A stretch of DNA of 64,000 nucleotides from Marinomonas sp. THO17. GTDB lineage: Bacteria; Pseudomonadota; Gammaproteobacteria; Pseudomonadales; Marinomonadaceae. The position numbers and the translations under genes were made by a program. Position 1 is the stretch's first letter. Every line of letters starts with the position of its first letter. The notes beneath the pieces were generated by a model. The model ran no database searches. It worked only from the letters and a program-made list of their open reading frames with translations, and was not told the origin of the DNA. Positions 17,466-25,868 of the stretch are shown piece after piece. Location of the stretch: NCBI RefSeq assembly GCF_040436405.1, contig NZ_AP031575.1, forward strand, positions 2,436,501 to 2,500,500, in the 5' to 3' direction.

Positions 17466-18857
17466 ATGGAAACGAATCATACACCTCGTGCCATTGCTGT
17501 TCAGATATTAACTCAAATATTGCTTCAACAAGGATCATTGAGTACCCAACTCAATCGCTATCAAGATCAAGTAGCTTCAGAGCATCAAGCATTATTAAAA
17601 GAGTATTGCTTTGGCGTATGTCGTCAATTTCCTAAACTAAACAGTTTGGCGTTAAGTCTGCTGTCACACCCTTTTGAAGAAAAAGATACAGATTTATACG
17701 CTGTGCTTTTATTAGGTTTATATCAACTTATCTTTATGAAAACGCCCGACCATGCTGCGATCAATGAGTCCGTTGAAGCTTGTCGAGCACTAAATAAAGC
17801 TTGGGCTACCAAACTCGTTAACGCAATTTTAAGGCGATATCAGCGGGAAGGTAATCAACTATTAGATAATCTGACTAGTATGCCATCTGTGGAGTTTAAT
17901 CATCCTAAATGGCTGGTTAAGCGTTATAAGAAACATTGGCCAGATCAATTTCAACAGATTGTTGCAGCAAACAATCAGCACCCACCAATGTGTTTGCGGG
18001 TTAACTTAAATCGCGTTTCACGTGAAACATATTTATCTGAGTTAGGAAAACTGGGTATAAAAGCAGTTATTGGGATACATTCAAGAAGTGCCTTGTATCT
18101 AGAAAGTGCAGTTTCTGTTAATCAGTTACCAGGTTTTGACGATGGCTTATGTAGCATCCAAGACGAATCCGCACAGCTAGCCGCTGAAATATTAAACCCA
18201 AACGTAACAGAGAATTTATTAGACGCTTGCGCGGCACCGGGAGGTAAGACTGGGCACTTGCTGGAAACTTTAGCCCAAAGCTCCGCAAAGAACAGCAAAG
18301 ATGAATCAATTGCAGAAGGAAAACTCACCGCCATCGAGCTAGAAAGGTGGAGATTAGACAAAATAGAATCCAATTTAGCAAGACTTGGATATTCAGCTGA
18401 GCTCATCTGTGCAGATGCATCGGATATAAACACTTGGTGGAACGGAGAATATTTCAATAAAGTTTTACTAGACGCTCCTTGCTCAGCTACGGGGGTTATT
18501 CGTCGAAACCCAGATATCAAAATAAATCGCAAGCCTGCCGATCTAGAAGCACTTGTTGGCATTCAGCAAACTATTCTTCACAAGGTTTGGCAGACATTAA
18601 AGCCGGGAGGGTATTTGCTATACGCCACTTGCTCACTGATGCCAGAAGAAAATGAACAACAAATAGCCGCTTTTTTGGCTTCACAATCAGATGCTTTAGA
18701 AGTCGATTTAGCTACTTTAAATCCGCATCTTCTAAAGCTATTTTCTGATGACCAAGTTGATCCACTAGGTAAGAAAGTATCTCATGGATATCAGATTTTC
18801 CCTCGTACAGAATATCAAGACGGATTTTACTATTGTTTGTTAATGAAAGACGCTTGA
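17466..18857 (+). CDS. rsmB: 16S rRNA m5C967 methyltransferase
   Basis: This 463-residue protein has an N-terminal NusB-like RNA-binding domain (about 1-140) and a C-terminal SAM-dependent Rossmann domain. Methyltransferase marks are LDACAAPGGKTGHLLE, LLDAPCSATGVIRRNPDIK with the resolving cysteine, and YATCSLMPEENEQQI with the catalytic cysteine. It methylates C967 of 16S rRNA. A near-perfect parS palindrome (18014-18029) lies in its coding sequence, so the codons there serve two constraints. It ends in a terminator 64 bases downstream. Confidence 0.95.
   Translation: METNHTPRAIAVQILTQILLQQGSLSTQLNRYQDQVASEHQALLKEYCFGVCRQFPKLNSLALSLLSHPFEEKDTDLYAVLLLGLYQLIFMKTPDHAAINESVEACRALNKAWATKLVNAILRRYQREGNQLLDNLTSMPSVEFNHPKWLVKRYKKHWPDQFQQIVAANNQHPPMCLRVNLNRVSRETYLSELGKLGIKAVIGIHSRSALYLESAVSVNQLPGFDDGLCSIQDESAQLAAEILNPNVTENLLDACAAPGGKTGHLLETLAQSSAKNSKDESIAEGKLTAIELERWRLDKIESNLARLGYSAELICADASDINTWWNGEYFNKVLLDAPCSATGVIRRNPDIKINRKPADLEALVGIQQTILHKVWQTLKPGGYLLYATCSLMPEENEQQIAAFLASQSDALEVDLATLNPHLLKLFSDDQVDPLGKKVSHGYQIFPRTEYQDGFYYCLLMKDA
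18014..18029. promoter_or_regulatory. parS: parS-like site inside rsmB
   Basis: CGTTTCACGTGAAACA matches parS at 15 of 16 positions (first base only differs). It encodes codons around VSRET of RsmB. Intragenic parS sites are common in bacteria. Confidence 0.85.
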
Positions 18858-18920
18858 TGAACTCTTGGCGAATTAAGGGAATAACTACTCTTAAGAAAAA
18901 TAACAAAGCGAACAGGACAA

Positions 18921-18972
18921 ACAGGTAAGACTTAGTTCTTCACCTGTCTTTTTTCTTTTTTCTTTTTTCTTT
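18921..18972 (+). terminator. Terminator of def-fmt-rsmB
   Basis: Arms ACAGGTAAGA and TTCTTCACCTGT pair with a single-base bulge. A long pyrimidine tract of T6-C blocks follows. Confidence 0.8.
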
Positions 18973-19014
18973 CTTCAACCTTTAACCTTTCTACAACTTA
19001 TTTTTATTTAAAAT

Positions 19015-19030
19015 TGTTTCATGTGAAACA
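19015..19030. promoter_or_regulatory. parS: parS-like site in the rsmB-trkA gap
   Basis: TGTTTCATGTGAAACA matches parS at 15 of 16 positions, with a T for the central C. It lies about 1.0 kb from the site in rsmB. Confidence 0.75.
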
Positions 19031-19415
19031 GATGAAAAAATAGTCCAATTTTAGTGACAGTAATCCTAAGACGTTATTCTAAAGACTTATACTCACAAGA
19101 TCACAAACAATAGACATGCAAGCAATACACTAAAGGTCGTTGATTTGCTTATCATCTATTGTCACTCTATTGCAGTTTTCTATGACAAGCCTAAACGCGC
19201 ACTTCCCGTAAAATTTCTAATAGAAAATAATACTTCTATCTAATCTAATAGTAACGAATAGACGAAATGAGCAAACTGGCAATGTCACTGAAGTTCAATC
19301 AAAATTATTATCAGTTTTTTAAAACTTCAAGTTAAATAATTGTTCTTATGTAGGTAAACTTTACCCATTAAGGATCTTTTGCAGCAAAGATCATACGACT
19401 CATTAAAAGACCAAA

Positions 19416-19469
19416 CACCTAACCGTATTAGGTGAATACATCAGAGTAGAGCAACCGTCAGGCTCTGCT
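19416..19469 (+). promoter_or_regulatory. Two tandem hairpins in the trkA leader
   Basis: Hairpin 1 is CACCTAA / TTAGGTG (19416-19434, loop CCGTA). Hairpin 2 is AGTAGAGC / GCTCTGCT (19445-19469) with one G-U pair. The second ends ten bases before the trkA ATG and reaches the AAGG ribosome-binding site. Neither is followed by a T run, so a terminator is unlikely. Control of translation or mRNA stability is possible. Confidence 0.4.
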
Positions 19470-19479
19470 AAGGCAAAAT

Positions 19480-20853
19480 ATGAAAATCATCATCATCGGA
19501 GCCGGCCAAGTAGGTGCAACGCTCGCAGAGAATCTAGCAAGTGAAGATAACGATATTACTGTGATCGACACAGACCTAAATCGCCTTAGAGAACTACAAG
19601 ATAGGTTAGATATTCAAACTGTGGAAGGCAGTGGCGCGCACCCTGATGTGCTTCATCAAGCCGGTTGCAATGATGCTGACATGTTGATTGCCGTCAGTAA
19701 CCAAGATGAGACGAATATGGTGGCTTGTCAAGTCGCTCATACTTTATTCAAGACCCCCACAAAAATTGGTCGTGTTCGATCCAGCGCTTATTCAAGCCAT
19801 CCTGAGCTATTTAGCGATCAAGCGTTACCAATGGACGTGCGTATTAGTCCAGAAAAAGAAGTCACTAAACATTTAAGCCGCTTAATTCGTTATCCCGGTG
19901 CATTACAGGTTATGGAATTTGCTGAGGGTAGGGTACAACTGGTGGTAGTCAAGGCGGAAAAAGGCGGGCCTCTTATTGACCAGCCGATAAGCTTTTTAAA
20001 AGAACATATGCCTTCAATTCAAACCCGAATTGCTGCGATTTATCGTGACGGTAAATCCATTTCACCAGATGGTAATACTTATATTCGAGCTAATGATGAA
20101 GTCTTTTTCCTGACCGCCCAGCGAGATGTACTGGATGTAATGAGTGAATTACGCCCATTAGATACACCGTATCGACGTATCATAATTGCTGGTGGCGGTA
20201 ATATAGGTGAGCGTCTGGCACAAAGTTTGGAAAAAGAATATCGCGTCAAAATTATTGAGCGTGATGCTGAACGTTGTCGCTACCTGTCTGAAACTCTAGA
20301 CAATACCATAGTGCTCAATGGCGACGCCTCCAAACAAGAATTGCTGCTAGAAGAAAACATAGAATCCACCGACGTATTTTGCGCACTCACTAACAACGAT
20401 GAAGCCAACATCATGTCTTCCATGTTAGCTAAGGTACTCGGGGTTCGCACTGTTATGACCATTATTAATAACCCAGCGTACGTGGACATTGTTCAGGAAG
20501 GCATGATTGATATTGCCATTTCACCACAACACACTACCATCAGTTCTTTGTTAAGTTATATCCGTCGTGGTGATGTAGTGAACGTTCACTCCATGCGTAA
20601 AGGTGCGGCAGAAGCATTGGAAGCAGTAGCCCACGGCGATCATCGTTCTTCGAAAGTAGTTGGCCGTAGTATTGCCAATATTAATCTTCCGGAAGGGGCA
20701 ACCATTGGAGCAATTGTTCGCGGAGATGATGTAATTGTCGCCACCAGTGAATTGGTTATCCAAGCAGAAGACCATGTCATTATATTTGTGACGAACAAGA
20801 AGCAAATTCCTGCAGTAGAACAACTCTTCCAAGTAGGCTTGACCTTCTTTTGA
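19480..20853 (+). CDS. trkA: Trk potassium uptake regulatory subunit TrkA
   Basis: This 457-residue cytosolic protein gates the TrkH channel. It has two repeats, each an RCK-N Rossmann fold plus an RCK-C domain. The first nucleotide motif is IIGAGQVGATLAENL (about 4-18) with an acidic strand end at VIDTD. The second is IAGGGNIGERLAQSLEKEY (about 235-253) followed by IIERD. The length equals the E. coli protein (458). trkH lies 106 bases downstream and is its partner. Confidence 0.96.
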   Translation: MKIIIIGAGQVGATLAENLASEDNDITVIDTDLNRLRELQDRLDIQTVEGSGAHPDVLHQAGCNDADMLIAVSNQDETNMVACQVAHTLFKTPTKIGRVRSSAYSSHPELFSDQALPMDVRISPEKEVTKHLSRLIRYPGALQVMEFAEGRVQLVVVKAEKGGPLIDQPISFLKEHMPSIQTRIAAIYRDGKSISPDGNTYIRANDEVFFLTAQRDVLDVMSELRPLDTPYRRIIIAGGGNIGERLAQSLEKEYRVKIIERDAERCRYLSETLDNTIVLNGDASKQELLLEENIESTDVFCALTNNDEANIMSSMLAKVLGVRTVMTIINNPAYVDIVQEGMIDIAISPQHTTISSLLSYIRRGDVVNVHSMRKGAAEALEAVAHGDHRSSKVVGRSIANINLPEGATIGAIVRGDDVIVATSELVIQAEDHVIIFVTNKKQIPAVEQLFQVGLTFF

Positions 20854-20959
20854 TAATCTTCACTGTTTCGTTAAAAAGAGTTATTGATATTAATACCAGA
20901 TTACAGTCATTGTTCGGCGCTATAACAGATCCAGTAGCCGAATGTTTAGGACATTAGAT

Positions 20960-22408
20960 ATGCATTTTAAGGTTATCTTGCGAGTCATTGGAATATTGGT
21001 CATGGTTTTCAGCGTGTCGCTGATCCCTCCGATTATTGTTTCTCTTATTTATAACGACGGTGTCTTATCTGCCTTTTTGTATGCCTTGACCATTAACCTA
21101 ATCGGCGGCTTTATTTTGTGGTTTCCCGTACATAAGGAAAAAGGGGAATTGAAAATTCGAGATGGCTTCCTAGTGACCGTTTTATTTTGGTCAGTACTGG
21201 GCTTGTTTGGATCTGTGCCTTTCTTTTTGGCCGAAACACCGGACTTAACCTTTACAGATGCCTTGTTTGAATCCATTTCTGGGTTAACCACAACCGGAGC
21301 CACCATTCTGACGGGCATAGACACTTTGCCCAAATCCATTCTGTTTTATCGTCAGCTTCTCAACTGGTTAGGTGGCATGGGTATCATTGTATTGGCGGTT
21401 GCCATAATGCCAATGCTAGGCATAGGTGGTATGCAGTTATACCGTGCTGAAACACCAGGCCCTGTTAAAGATACCAAGTTAACCCCACGTATCGCTGAAA
21501 CAGCGAAAGCCTTGTGGTATATCTACGCCACACTAACCTCTGTCTGCGCTTTAGGCTATTGGATTGCTGGCATGAATTTGTTTGATGCCATTTGCCATAG
21601 CTTTTCAACCGTGGCTATCGGTGGTTTCTCGACTCATGATGCCAGCATAGGTTATTTCAATAGTGTGGCAATCGAGCTGATTTGTACCTTCTTTATGATA
21701 GTCTCTGCCTTTAACTTTGCTTTGCATTTTTATGCTTGGCGTCATAAAAGTGTATGGCATTATTTTAAAGACCCAGAAGCACGTTTCTTCCTTCTCATAC
21801 TGTGCAGTACAATAATACTCTCTACTTTGGTTTTAGCCATGACGGCAACCTTTGATTGGGCCACATCGTTACGCTATGCCCTGTTTGAAAGTGTTTCCAT
21901 TGCAACAACATCGGGTTTTGGCACATCAGACTTTTCAACCTGGCCACACTTCCTTCCTTTTCTTTTAATCGTAACCTCTTTTGTTGGTGGCTGTGCTAGT
22001 TCAACTGGTGGCGGAATGAAGGTCATTCGAATTCTATTGATCCTAAAACAAGGCATACGTGAAATCCAACGCTTAATCCATCCCAATGCGGTGATTCCTG
22101 TTAAGGTCGGTGGGAAAGCGGTACAGGAGCGAGTGGTATCTGCCGTATGGGGATTCTTTTCTGCTTACCTATTGGTTTACGTAATCTTAATGATAGGTCT
22201 AATGGCAACTGGTCTAGATCAGGTAACCGCTTGGTCAGCCGTTGCCGCCACTTTAAATAATTTGGGACCAGGCTTAGGTGACGTGGCCAGTAGCTTTACC
22301 AACATTGGTGACCCTGCGAAGTGGATGTTGTGTTTTTCTATGTTACTTGGCCGTCTGGAAGTGTTTACTTTATTGGTATTATTCACGCCAATGTTCTGGC
22401 AGAAATAG
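20960..22408 (+). CDS. trkH: Trk potassium transporter membrane subunit TrkH
   Basis: This 482-residue membrane protein has four P-loop/selectivity-filter repeats, such as SGLTTTGATIL, FSTVAIGGFSTHDAS, SIATTSGFGTSDF and NNLGPGLGDVA. It conducts K+ under TrkA control. I chose ATG 20960 (MHFKVILRVIG), which follows TTAGGACATT and gives nearly the E. coli length. The frame also has an upstream ATG at 20942 without a good ribosome-binding site. Confidence 0.95.
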   Translation: MHFKVILRVIGILVMVFSVSLIPPIIVSLIYNDGVLSAFLYALTINLIGGFILWFPVHKEKGELKIRDGFLVTVLFWSVLGLFGSVPFFLAETPDLTFTDALFESISGLTTTGATILTGIDTLPKSILFYRQLLNWLGGMGIIVLAVAIMPMLGIGGMQLYRAETPGPVKDTKLTPRIAETAKALWYIYATLTSVCALGYWIAGMNLFDAICHSFSTVAIGGFSTHDASIGYFNSVAIELICTFFMIVSAFNFALHFYAWRHKSVWHYFKDPEARFFLLILCSTIILSTLVLAMTATFDWATSLRYALFESVSIATTSGFGTSDFSTWPHFLPFLLIVTSFVGGCASSTGGGMKVIRILLILKQGIREIQRLIHPNAVIPVKVGGKAVQERVVSAVWGFFSAYLLVYVILMIGLMATGLDQVTAWSAVAATLNNLGPGLGDVASSFTNIGDPAKWMLCFSMLLGRLEVFTLLVLFTPMFWQK

Positions 22409-22441
22409 TAACTTAATGAAATAGACTAGGATGATTAAGAA

Positions 22442-22915
22442 ATGACACCGGCAATTGATCAGCTAAAAAAACACAAAATAGCTTTTACATTGCACGAATA
22501 CCAACACGATGCGCATTGTCATAGCTTTGGTGAAGAGGCAGCCAATAAACTTAATTTAGCACCAGAAACCGTCTTTAAGACCTTGTTAGTGACTGATGAA
22601 AAACAGTTTTTTGTGGCCATAGTACCGGTAACAGGCCAATTAAATTTGAAGCGTGCTGCTAGCGCCTTCGCCGTTAAAAAGCTGCGTATGGCGGAAGCCA
22701 AAGAGGCTGAACGCATCACGGGGTATTTAATTGGTGGCATCAGCCCGATCGGTCAAAAGAAATCCCTGGTTACCTGCATTGACGAATCAGCTCAAATCTA
22801 TTCAAAAGTGTATGTAAGTGGCGGACAAAGAGGACTGGACATAGGGATTGCACCACAAGACCTTAGTCAATTATGTCGACAAACTCGCTTTGCAAACATA
22901 GCGCAAAGCAAATAA
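22442..22915 (+). CDS. ybaK: Cys-tRNA(Pro) deacylase YbaK/EbsC
   Basis: This 157-residue single-domain trans-editing factor hydrolyses Cys mischarged on tRNA-Pro. Family marks are the N-terminal KHKIAFTLHEYQHDAHCHSFG, the conserved lysine in VFKTLLV, the KKLRMAEAKEAERITGYLIGGISPIG core with its GGISP loop, and YVSGGQRGLDIGI. It starts 33 bases after trkH and is likely co-transcribed with trkH and gmhB. Confidence 0.92.
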   Translation: MTPAIDQLKKHKIAFTLHEYQHDAHCHSFGEEAANKLNLAPETVFKTLLVTDEKQFFVAIVPVTGQLNLKRAASAFAVKKLRMAEAKEAERITGYLIGGISPIGQKKSLVTCIDESAQIYSKVYVSGGQRGLDIGIAPQDLSQLCRQTRFANIAQSK

Positions 22916-22936
22916 TACACTTTCAAGAGAAAACTC

Positions 22937-23494
22937 ATGTCACAAATCAAACCCATCATATTGCTTGATAGAGACGGGGTCATCAACCAAGACTCAGACG
23001 CCTATGTAAAATCTGTTGCGGAATGGCAGCCGATTCCTGGTAGCATCAAATCCATAGCGGCCCTATCAAAAGCAGGGTTTCAGATCTACGTAGTGACCAA
23101 TCAATCTGGCATTGCTCGTGGTTATTATGACGAAGCCACATTGCACGCCATGCACGATAAAATGACAGCATTGGTTGCAGCAGAAGGTGGCAAGATTGAA
23201 GGCATTGAATATTGCCCTCATGGACCAGACGATGACTGTCGATGTCGTAAACCCAAAAGCGGTATGATTGAAAAGATAGAAACTCAATTAGGAGTTAACT
23301 TCAATCAAACTCCAGCCATCATGGTAGGGGATTCCCTGCGTGATTTAGAAGCAGGTCACGCCAGAGGCTGTCAACCGGTGTTAGTTTTAACTGGCAAAGG
23401 GCGTCAAACCCAATACAAAGACATTCCTTTCACATTTGAAATTTACACAGATTTAGCTGCTTTCAGCATTGCCTTACTGCACAAGTACAGTTAA
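22937..23494 (+). CDS. gmhB: D-glycero-beta-D-manno-heptose 1,7-bisphosphate 7-phosphatase
   Basis: This 185-residue HAD phosphatase works in ADP-heptose synthesis for the LPS core. It has motif I LLDRDGVINQDSDAYVKS, motif II VTNQSGIARG, a zinc-binding Cys-His loop (CPHGPDDDCRCRKPK) and motif III/IV MVGDSLRDLEAG. The zinc loop separates it from related histidinol phosphatases. It starts 21 bases after ybaK. A large hairpin follows its stop. Confidence 0.94.
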   Translation: MSQIKPIILLDRDGVINQDSDAYVKSVAEWQPIPGSIKSIAALSKAGFQIYVVTNQSGIARGYYDEATLHAMHDKMTALVAAEGGKIEGIEYCPHGPDDDCRCRKPKSGMIEKIETQLGVNFNQTPAIMVGDSLRDLEAGHARGCQPVLVLTGKGRQTQYKDIPFTFEIYTDLAAFSIALLHKYS

Positions 23495-23508
23495 TTAAGT
23501 GTCACAAG

Positions 23509-23546
23509 AGATAGCAAGTGTGTAAACACTTACACACTTGCTATCT
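23509..23546. terminator. Long perfect hairpin between gmhB and the MFS gene
   Basis: The arms are a 17-bp perfect inverted repeat (23509-23525 and 23530-23546) around loop ACAC. It lies 14 bases after gmhB, and its right arm reaches the last two bases of the convergent MFS stop codon. There is no strong T run on either side, so it may end transcription in both directions or protect 3' ends. Confidence 0.6.
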
Positions 23547-24669
23547 ATCTTGTCATGGTGGATAAACGATACCAACTCAAAGCAATCATACTAATCAAAA
23601 ACGCCAATAAATAGGGAAAGGCGTTAACACTGAACACTTCAATGATAGGTCCAGTCAAAGTTGGTGCAACCAAAGCCCCTAAACCACAACATACAAAAAC
23701 GAAGGCAGTACGTTTGCCATTGAGAGACATGATGCTATTTGCGTATGAAAACACCATAGGAAAGAAAGCGGAGCAACCAAGACCTAACCATAATGCCACC
23801 AACACTAATGAAACGTCGGTAAGCATCATGACTAAGACCCCAGAAATCGCAATCAATAAATGCAAATTAACACCTTGTTGAGGCGTAATAAAACGCAATA
23901 AAGGCACTGAAATCAAACGGCCAATGGAGATACTAACGAAGAACCAAGTAACCAGAATAGCGGCTGTATTTTGCTCCACTCCAGACAAAACCGCATAGGT
24001 ACTCATCCAACCAGCGATAGTAATTTCAAAGCCCACATAAAGAAATATCACGGTTACAAAGGCTAAAAATGTAGCCTTTTGTTTTGTTTCTGGTACGACT
24101 TCTTGTGCTCTGGCTTCAAATCTTGGGCTAGGTTGACGCCACAATAACACTGGCAGTAGCACAGCATATAAAGCCACTAACCAATAACCGGCACCATAAT
24201 CTTGGCCTAACCATCCTGAGAAAACCAAAATCAAAGGCGCCAACATGGAACCCGCACTGTGACAAAGGTGCAACACAGTGACATACGAACCGACTTTTTC
24301 CTTATGCAACCAAATCATCATCATGTTGCCGCCCGCATTGGCCGATACTTCTGTCGCTCCTAGTAAAAAAAATAAGACGACCAACATACTTAAGCTGGTA
24401 GAGAAGGGCACCAGCACCAAAGCACCAATCATAATGACTAACATCAAAATGATGTAATGATGTCCTTGCCAACGTTCATACATACGACCCGCTAACATAG
24501 CACCAAGAATGTTGCCTATAGCACGAGCAGTAAAAACAACGGAAATTTCCGCCACCGTAGCATCAATCAAGTCGGCTAAATAGATCAAGCTCGGTCCTAA
24601 TAAACCGGCCACGGCGCCAATGGCGATGAACATAGCGCAATACAAACTGGTACGAGTCAATTCCTGCAT
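23545..24669 (-). CDS. Major facilitator superfamily transporter
   Basis: This 374-residue protein has about 12 predicted membrane helices. The RAIGNILGAMLAGRMYERW segment is the MFS loop 2-3 motif, with a repeat-like SIGRLISVPLLRF in the second half. The fold is closest to the small sugar/drug carrier group (FucP or YbjJ type). It is divergent from the AraC-type regulator at 24868, with 198 bases between starts. The substrate is unknown. It may belong to the iron locus that follows, but this is only proximity. Confidence 0.85.
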   Translation of the reverse strand: MQELTRTSLYCAMFIAIGAVAGLLGPSLIYLADLIDATVAEISVVFTARAIGNILGAMLAGRMYERWQGHHYIILMLVIMIGALVLVPFSTSLSMLVVLFFLLGATEVSANAGGNMMMIWLHKEKVGSYVTVLHLCHSAGSMLAPLILVFSGWLGQDYGAGYWLVALYAVLLPVLLWRQPSPRFEARAQEVVPETKQKATFLAFVTVIFLYVGFEITIAGWMSTYAVLSGVEQNTAAILVTWFFVSISIGRLISVPLLRFITPQQGVNLHLLIAISGVLVMMLTDVSLVLVALWLGLGCSAFFPMVFSYANSIMSLNGKRTAFVFVCCGLGALVAPTLTGPIIEVFSVNAFPYLLAFLISMIALSWYRLSTMTR

Positions 24670-24867
24670 GGCAACACTTCCTATCTGTCGGGTGGTCGGA
24701 GCAACAACCCTGATGTGATTTTAACGCTTGGTAAGCTGGTGGATTTAATCATGCAAACTGATTAAATCCTAGTGAAGAAATAAAAGACGTTCTGTTTAAT
24801 CACGAGAGATTGGCAATGAGGGTGTTTTAGATGATAATAGTTATTATTTATCTCCCACTTTACCAAT

Positions 24868-25749
24868 ATGACCAACCAAGATAAGTTAAATCGCATAGAA
24901 AAAGTCCTCGACTATATTCACAGTCATCTTGATGAAACCATTCATGTGGCCGATTTAGCTGAAAAAAGCTGCTGGTCACGCTGGCAATTTCAGCGCGTCT
25001 TTGGTGAAGCCACAGGTTTAACCGTTGCGCAATATACTCGCGAGCTTAGGCTTAGTCATGCCGCTGAGCTTTTAATATCTAGTCAACAGAGGCACTTAGA
25101 CATTGCCATGCAATCTGGCTTTGATTCTGAAATCAGTTTTTCGCGTGCTTTTAAACAGATGTTTCATACCACACCAAGAAACTATCGACAGCGCGGTATA
25201 CGTCAAGGTTTACGGACACCTTTGCAGTACCGACAAGCCAATCACAGACTTGAAGCGCCGAAAGCCTTCACTCAAATTCGCATCGAAAACCGTGAGGCTT
25301 TTCAGCTTAAAGCACAATCTGATTGGATCTATGGACCTTTTTCTAATCAACCCGACTATCAACAGAAAGTTCGAGACCTGTGGCGCAAAGTTGACCATGA
25401 TTTCTGTGGCAGTCATACCGAAGCACAAGCCATAGGTGTCATAAACACTCAGTTCTGTAATGAGCATCCTGAACAAATGCATTATTGGGCAAGTTATACA
25501 GAACAAACCATGCTTCCAGAAACATACCCAATACTCACAATACCCGCGCAGGAGTATGCCGTTATACCGGTTCATGGCAAAGTACAGGCGATAGAAGAGG
25601 CCGTTCGTTGGTTTTTGTTTTATTGGTTACCAGATTCGGATTACAACGGCGTATCCGGTTTTGATTTGGAAATGTATCAGCCTAATTATGATCCTGCAGA
25701 TCTAAATAGTTATATGGAATATTGGTTGCCTATTCGCCCCAGACAATAA
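24868..25749 (+). CDS. AraC-family regulator with C-terminal GyrI-like ligand domain
   Basis: This 293-residue protein has an N-terminal AraC/XylS double HTH (DLAEKSCWSRWQFQRVFGEA, then IAMQSGFDSEISFSRAFKQM, and the TPRNYRQRG end of the second HTH; about residues 20-112) and a C-terminal GyrI/Rob-like domain (about 130-293). The order is that of Rob and SoxS-type activators. ATG 24868 has no clear Shine-Dalgarno sequence, so the start is less certain. It lies between the MFS gene and the siderophore receptor and might control either. Confidence 0.88.
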   Translation: MTNQDKLNRIEKVLDYIHSHLDETIHVADLAEKSCWSRWQFQRVFGEATGLTVAQYTRELRLSHAAELLISSQQRHLDIAMQSGFDSEISFSRAFKQMFHTTPRNYRQRGIRQGLRTPLQYRQANHRLEAPKAFTQIRIENREAFQLKAQSDWIYGPFSNQPDYQQKVRDLWRKVDHDFCGSHTEAQAIGVINTQFCNEHPEQMHYWASYTEQTMLPETYPILTIPAQEYAVIPVHGKVQAIEEAVRWFLFYWLPDSDYNGVSGFDLEMYQPNYDPADLNSYMEYWLPIRPRQ

Positions 25750-25822
25750 GACGAAGATAAAAAGATCAAGATTGAGCAATCAAGTTGCACCAAATCGTTA
25801 AGTTTTCCTGAGACGGGATTAA

Positions 25823-25841
25823 TAGAATGAGATTCATTCTC
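25823..25841. promoter_or_regulatory. Fur box upstream of the siderophore receptor
   Basis: TAGAATGAGATTCATTCTC matches the 19-bp Fur consensus GATAATGATAATCATTATC at 14 positions, with the dyad GAATGAG/CATTCTC. It is 28 bases before the receptor ATG, where Fur would block the promoter in iron-replete cells. Confidence 0.75.
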
Positions 25842-25868
25842 ATAACCAACATTATTCTCGGAGCAACA

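Larger units (their letters stand above)
18973..19479. other. Long intergenic region upstream of trkA
   Basis: The gap from rsmB to trkA is 622 bases. It holds the rsmB terminator, a parS-like site and two tandem hairpins just before trkA. The rest is AT-rich and shows no reading frame with a ribosome-binding site. Confidence 0.6.
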
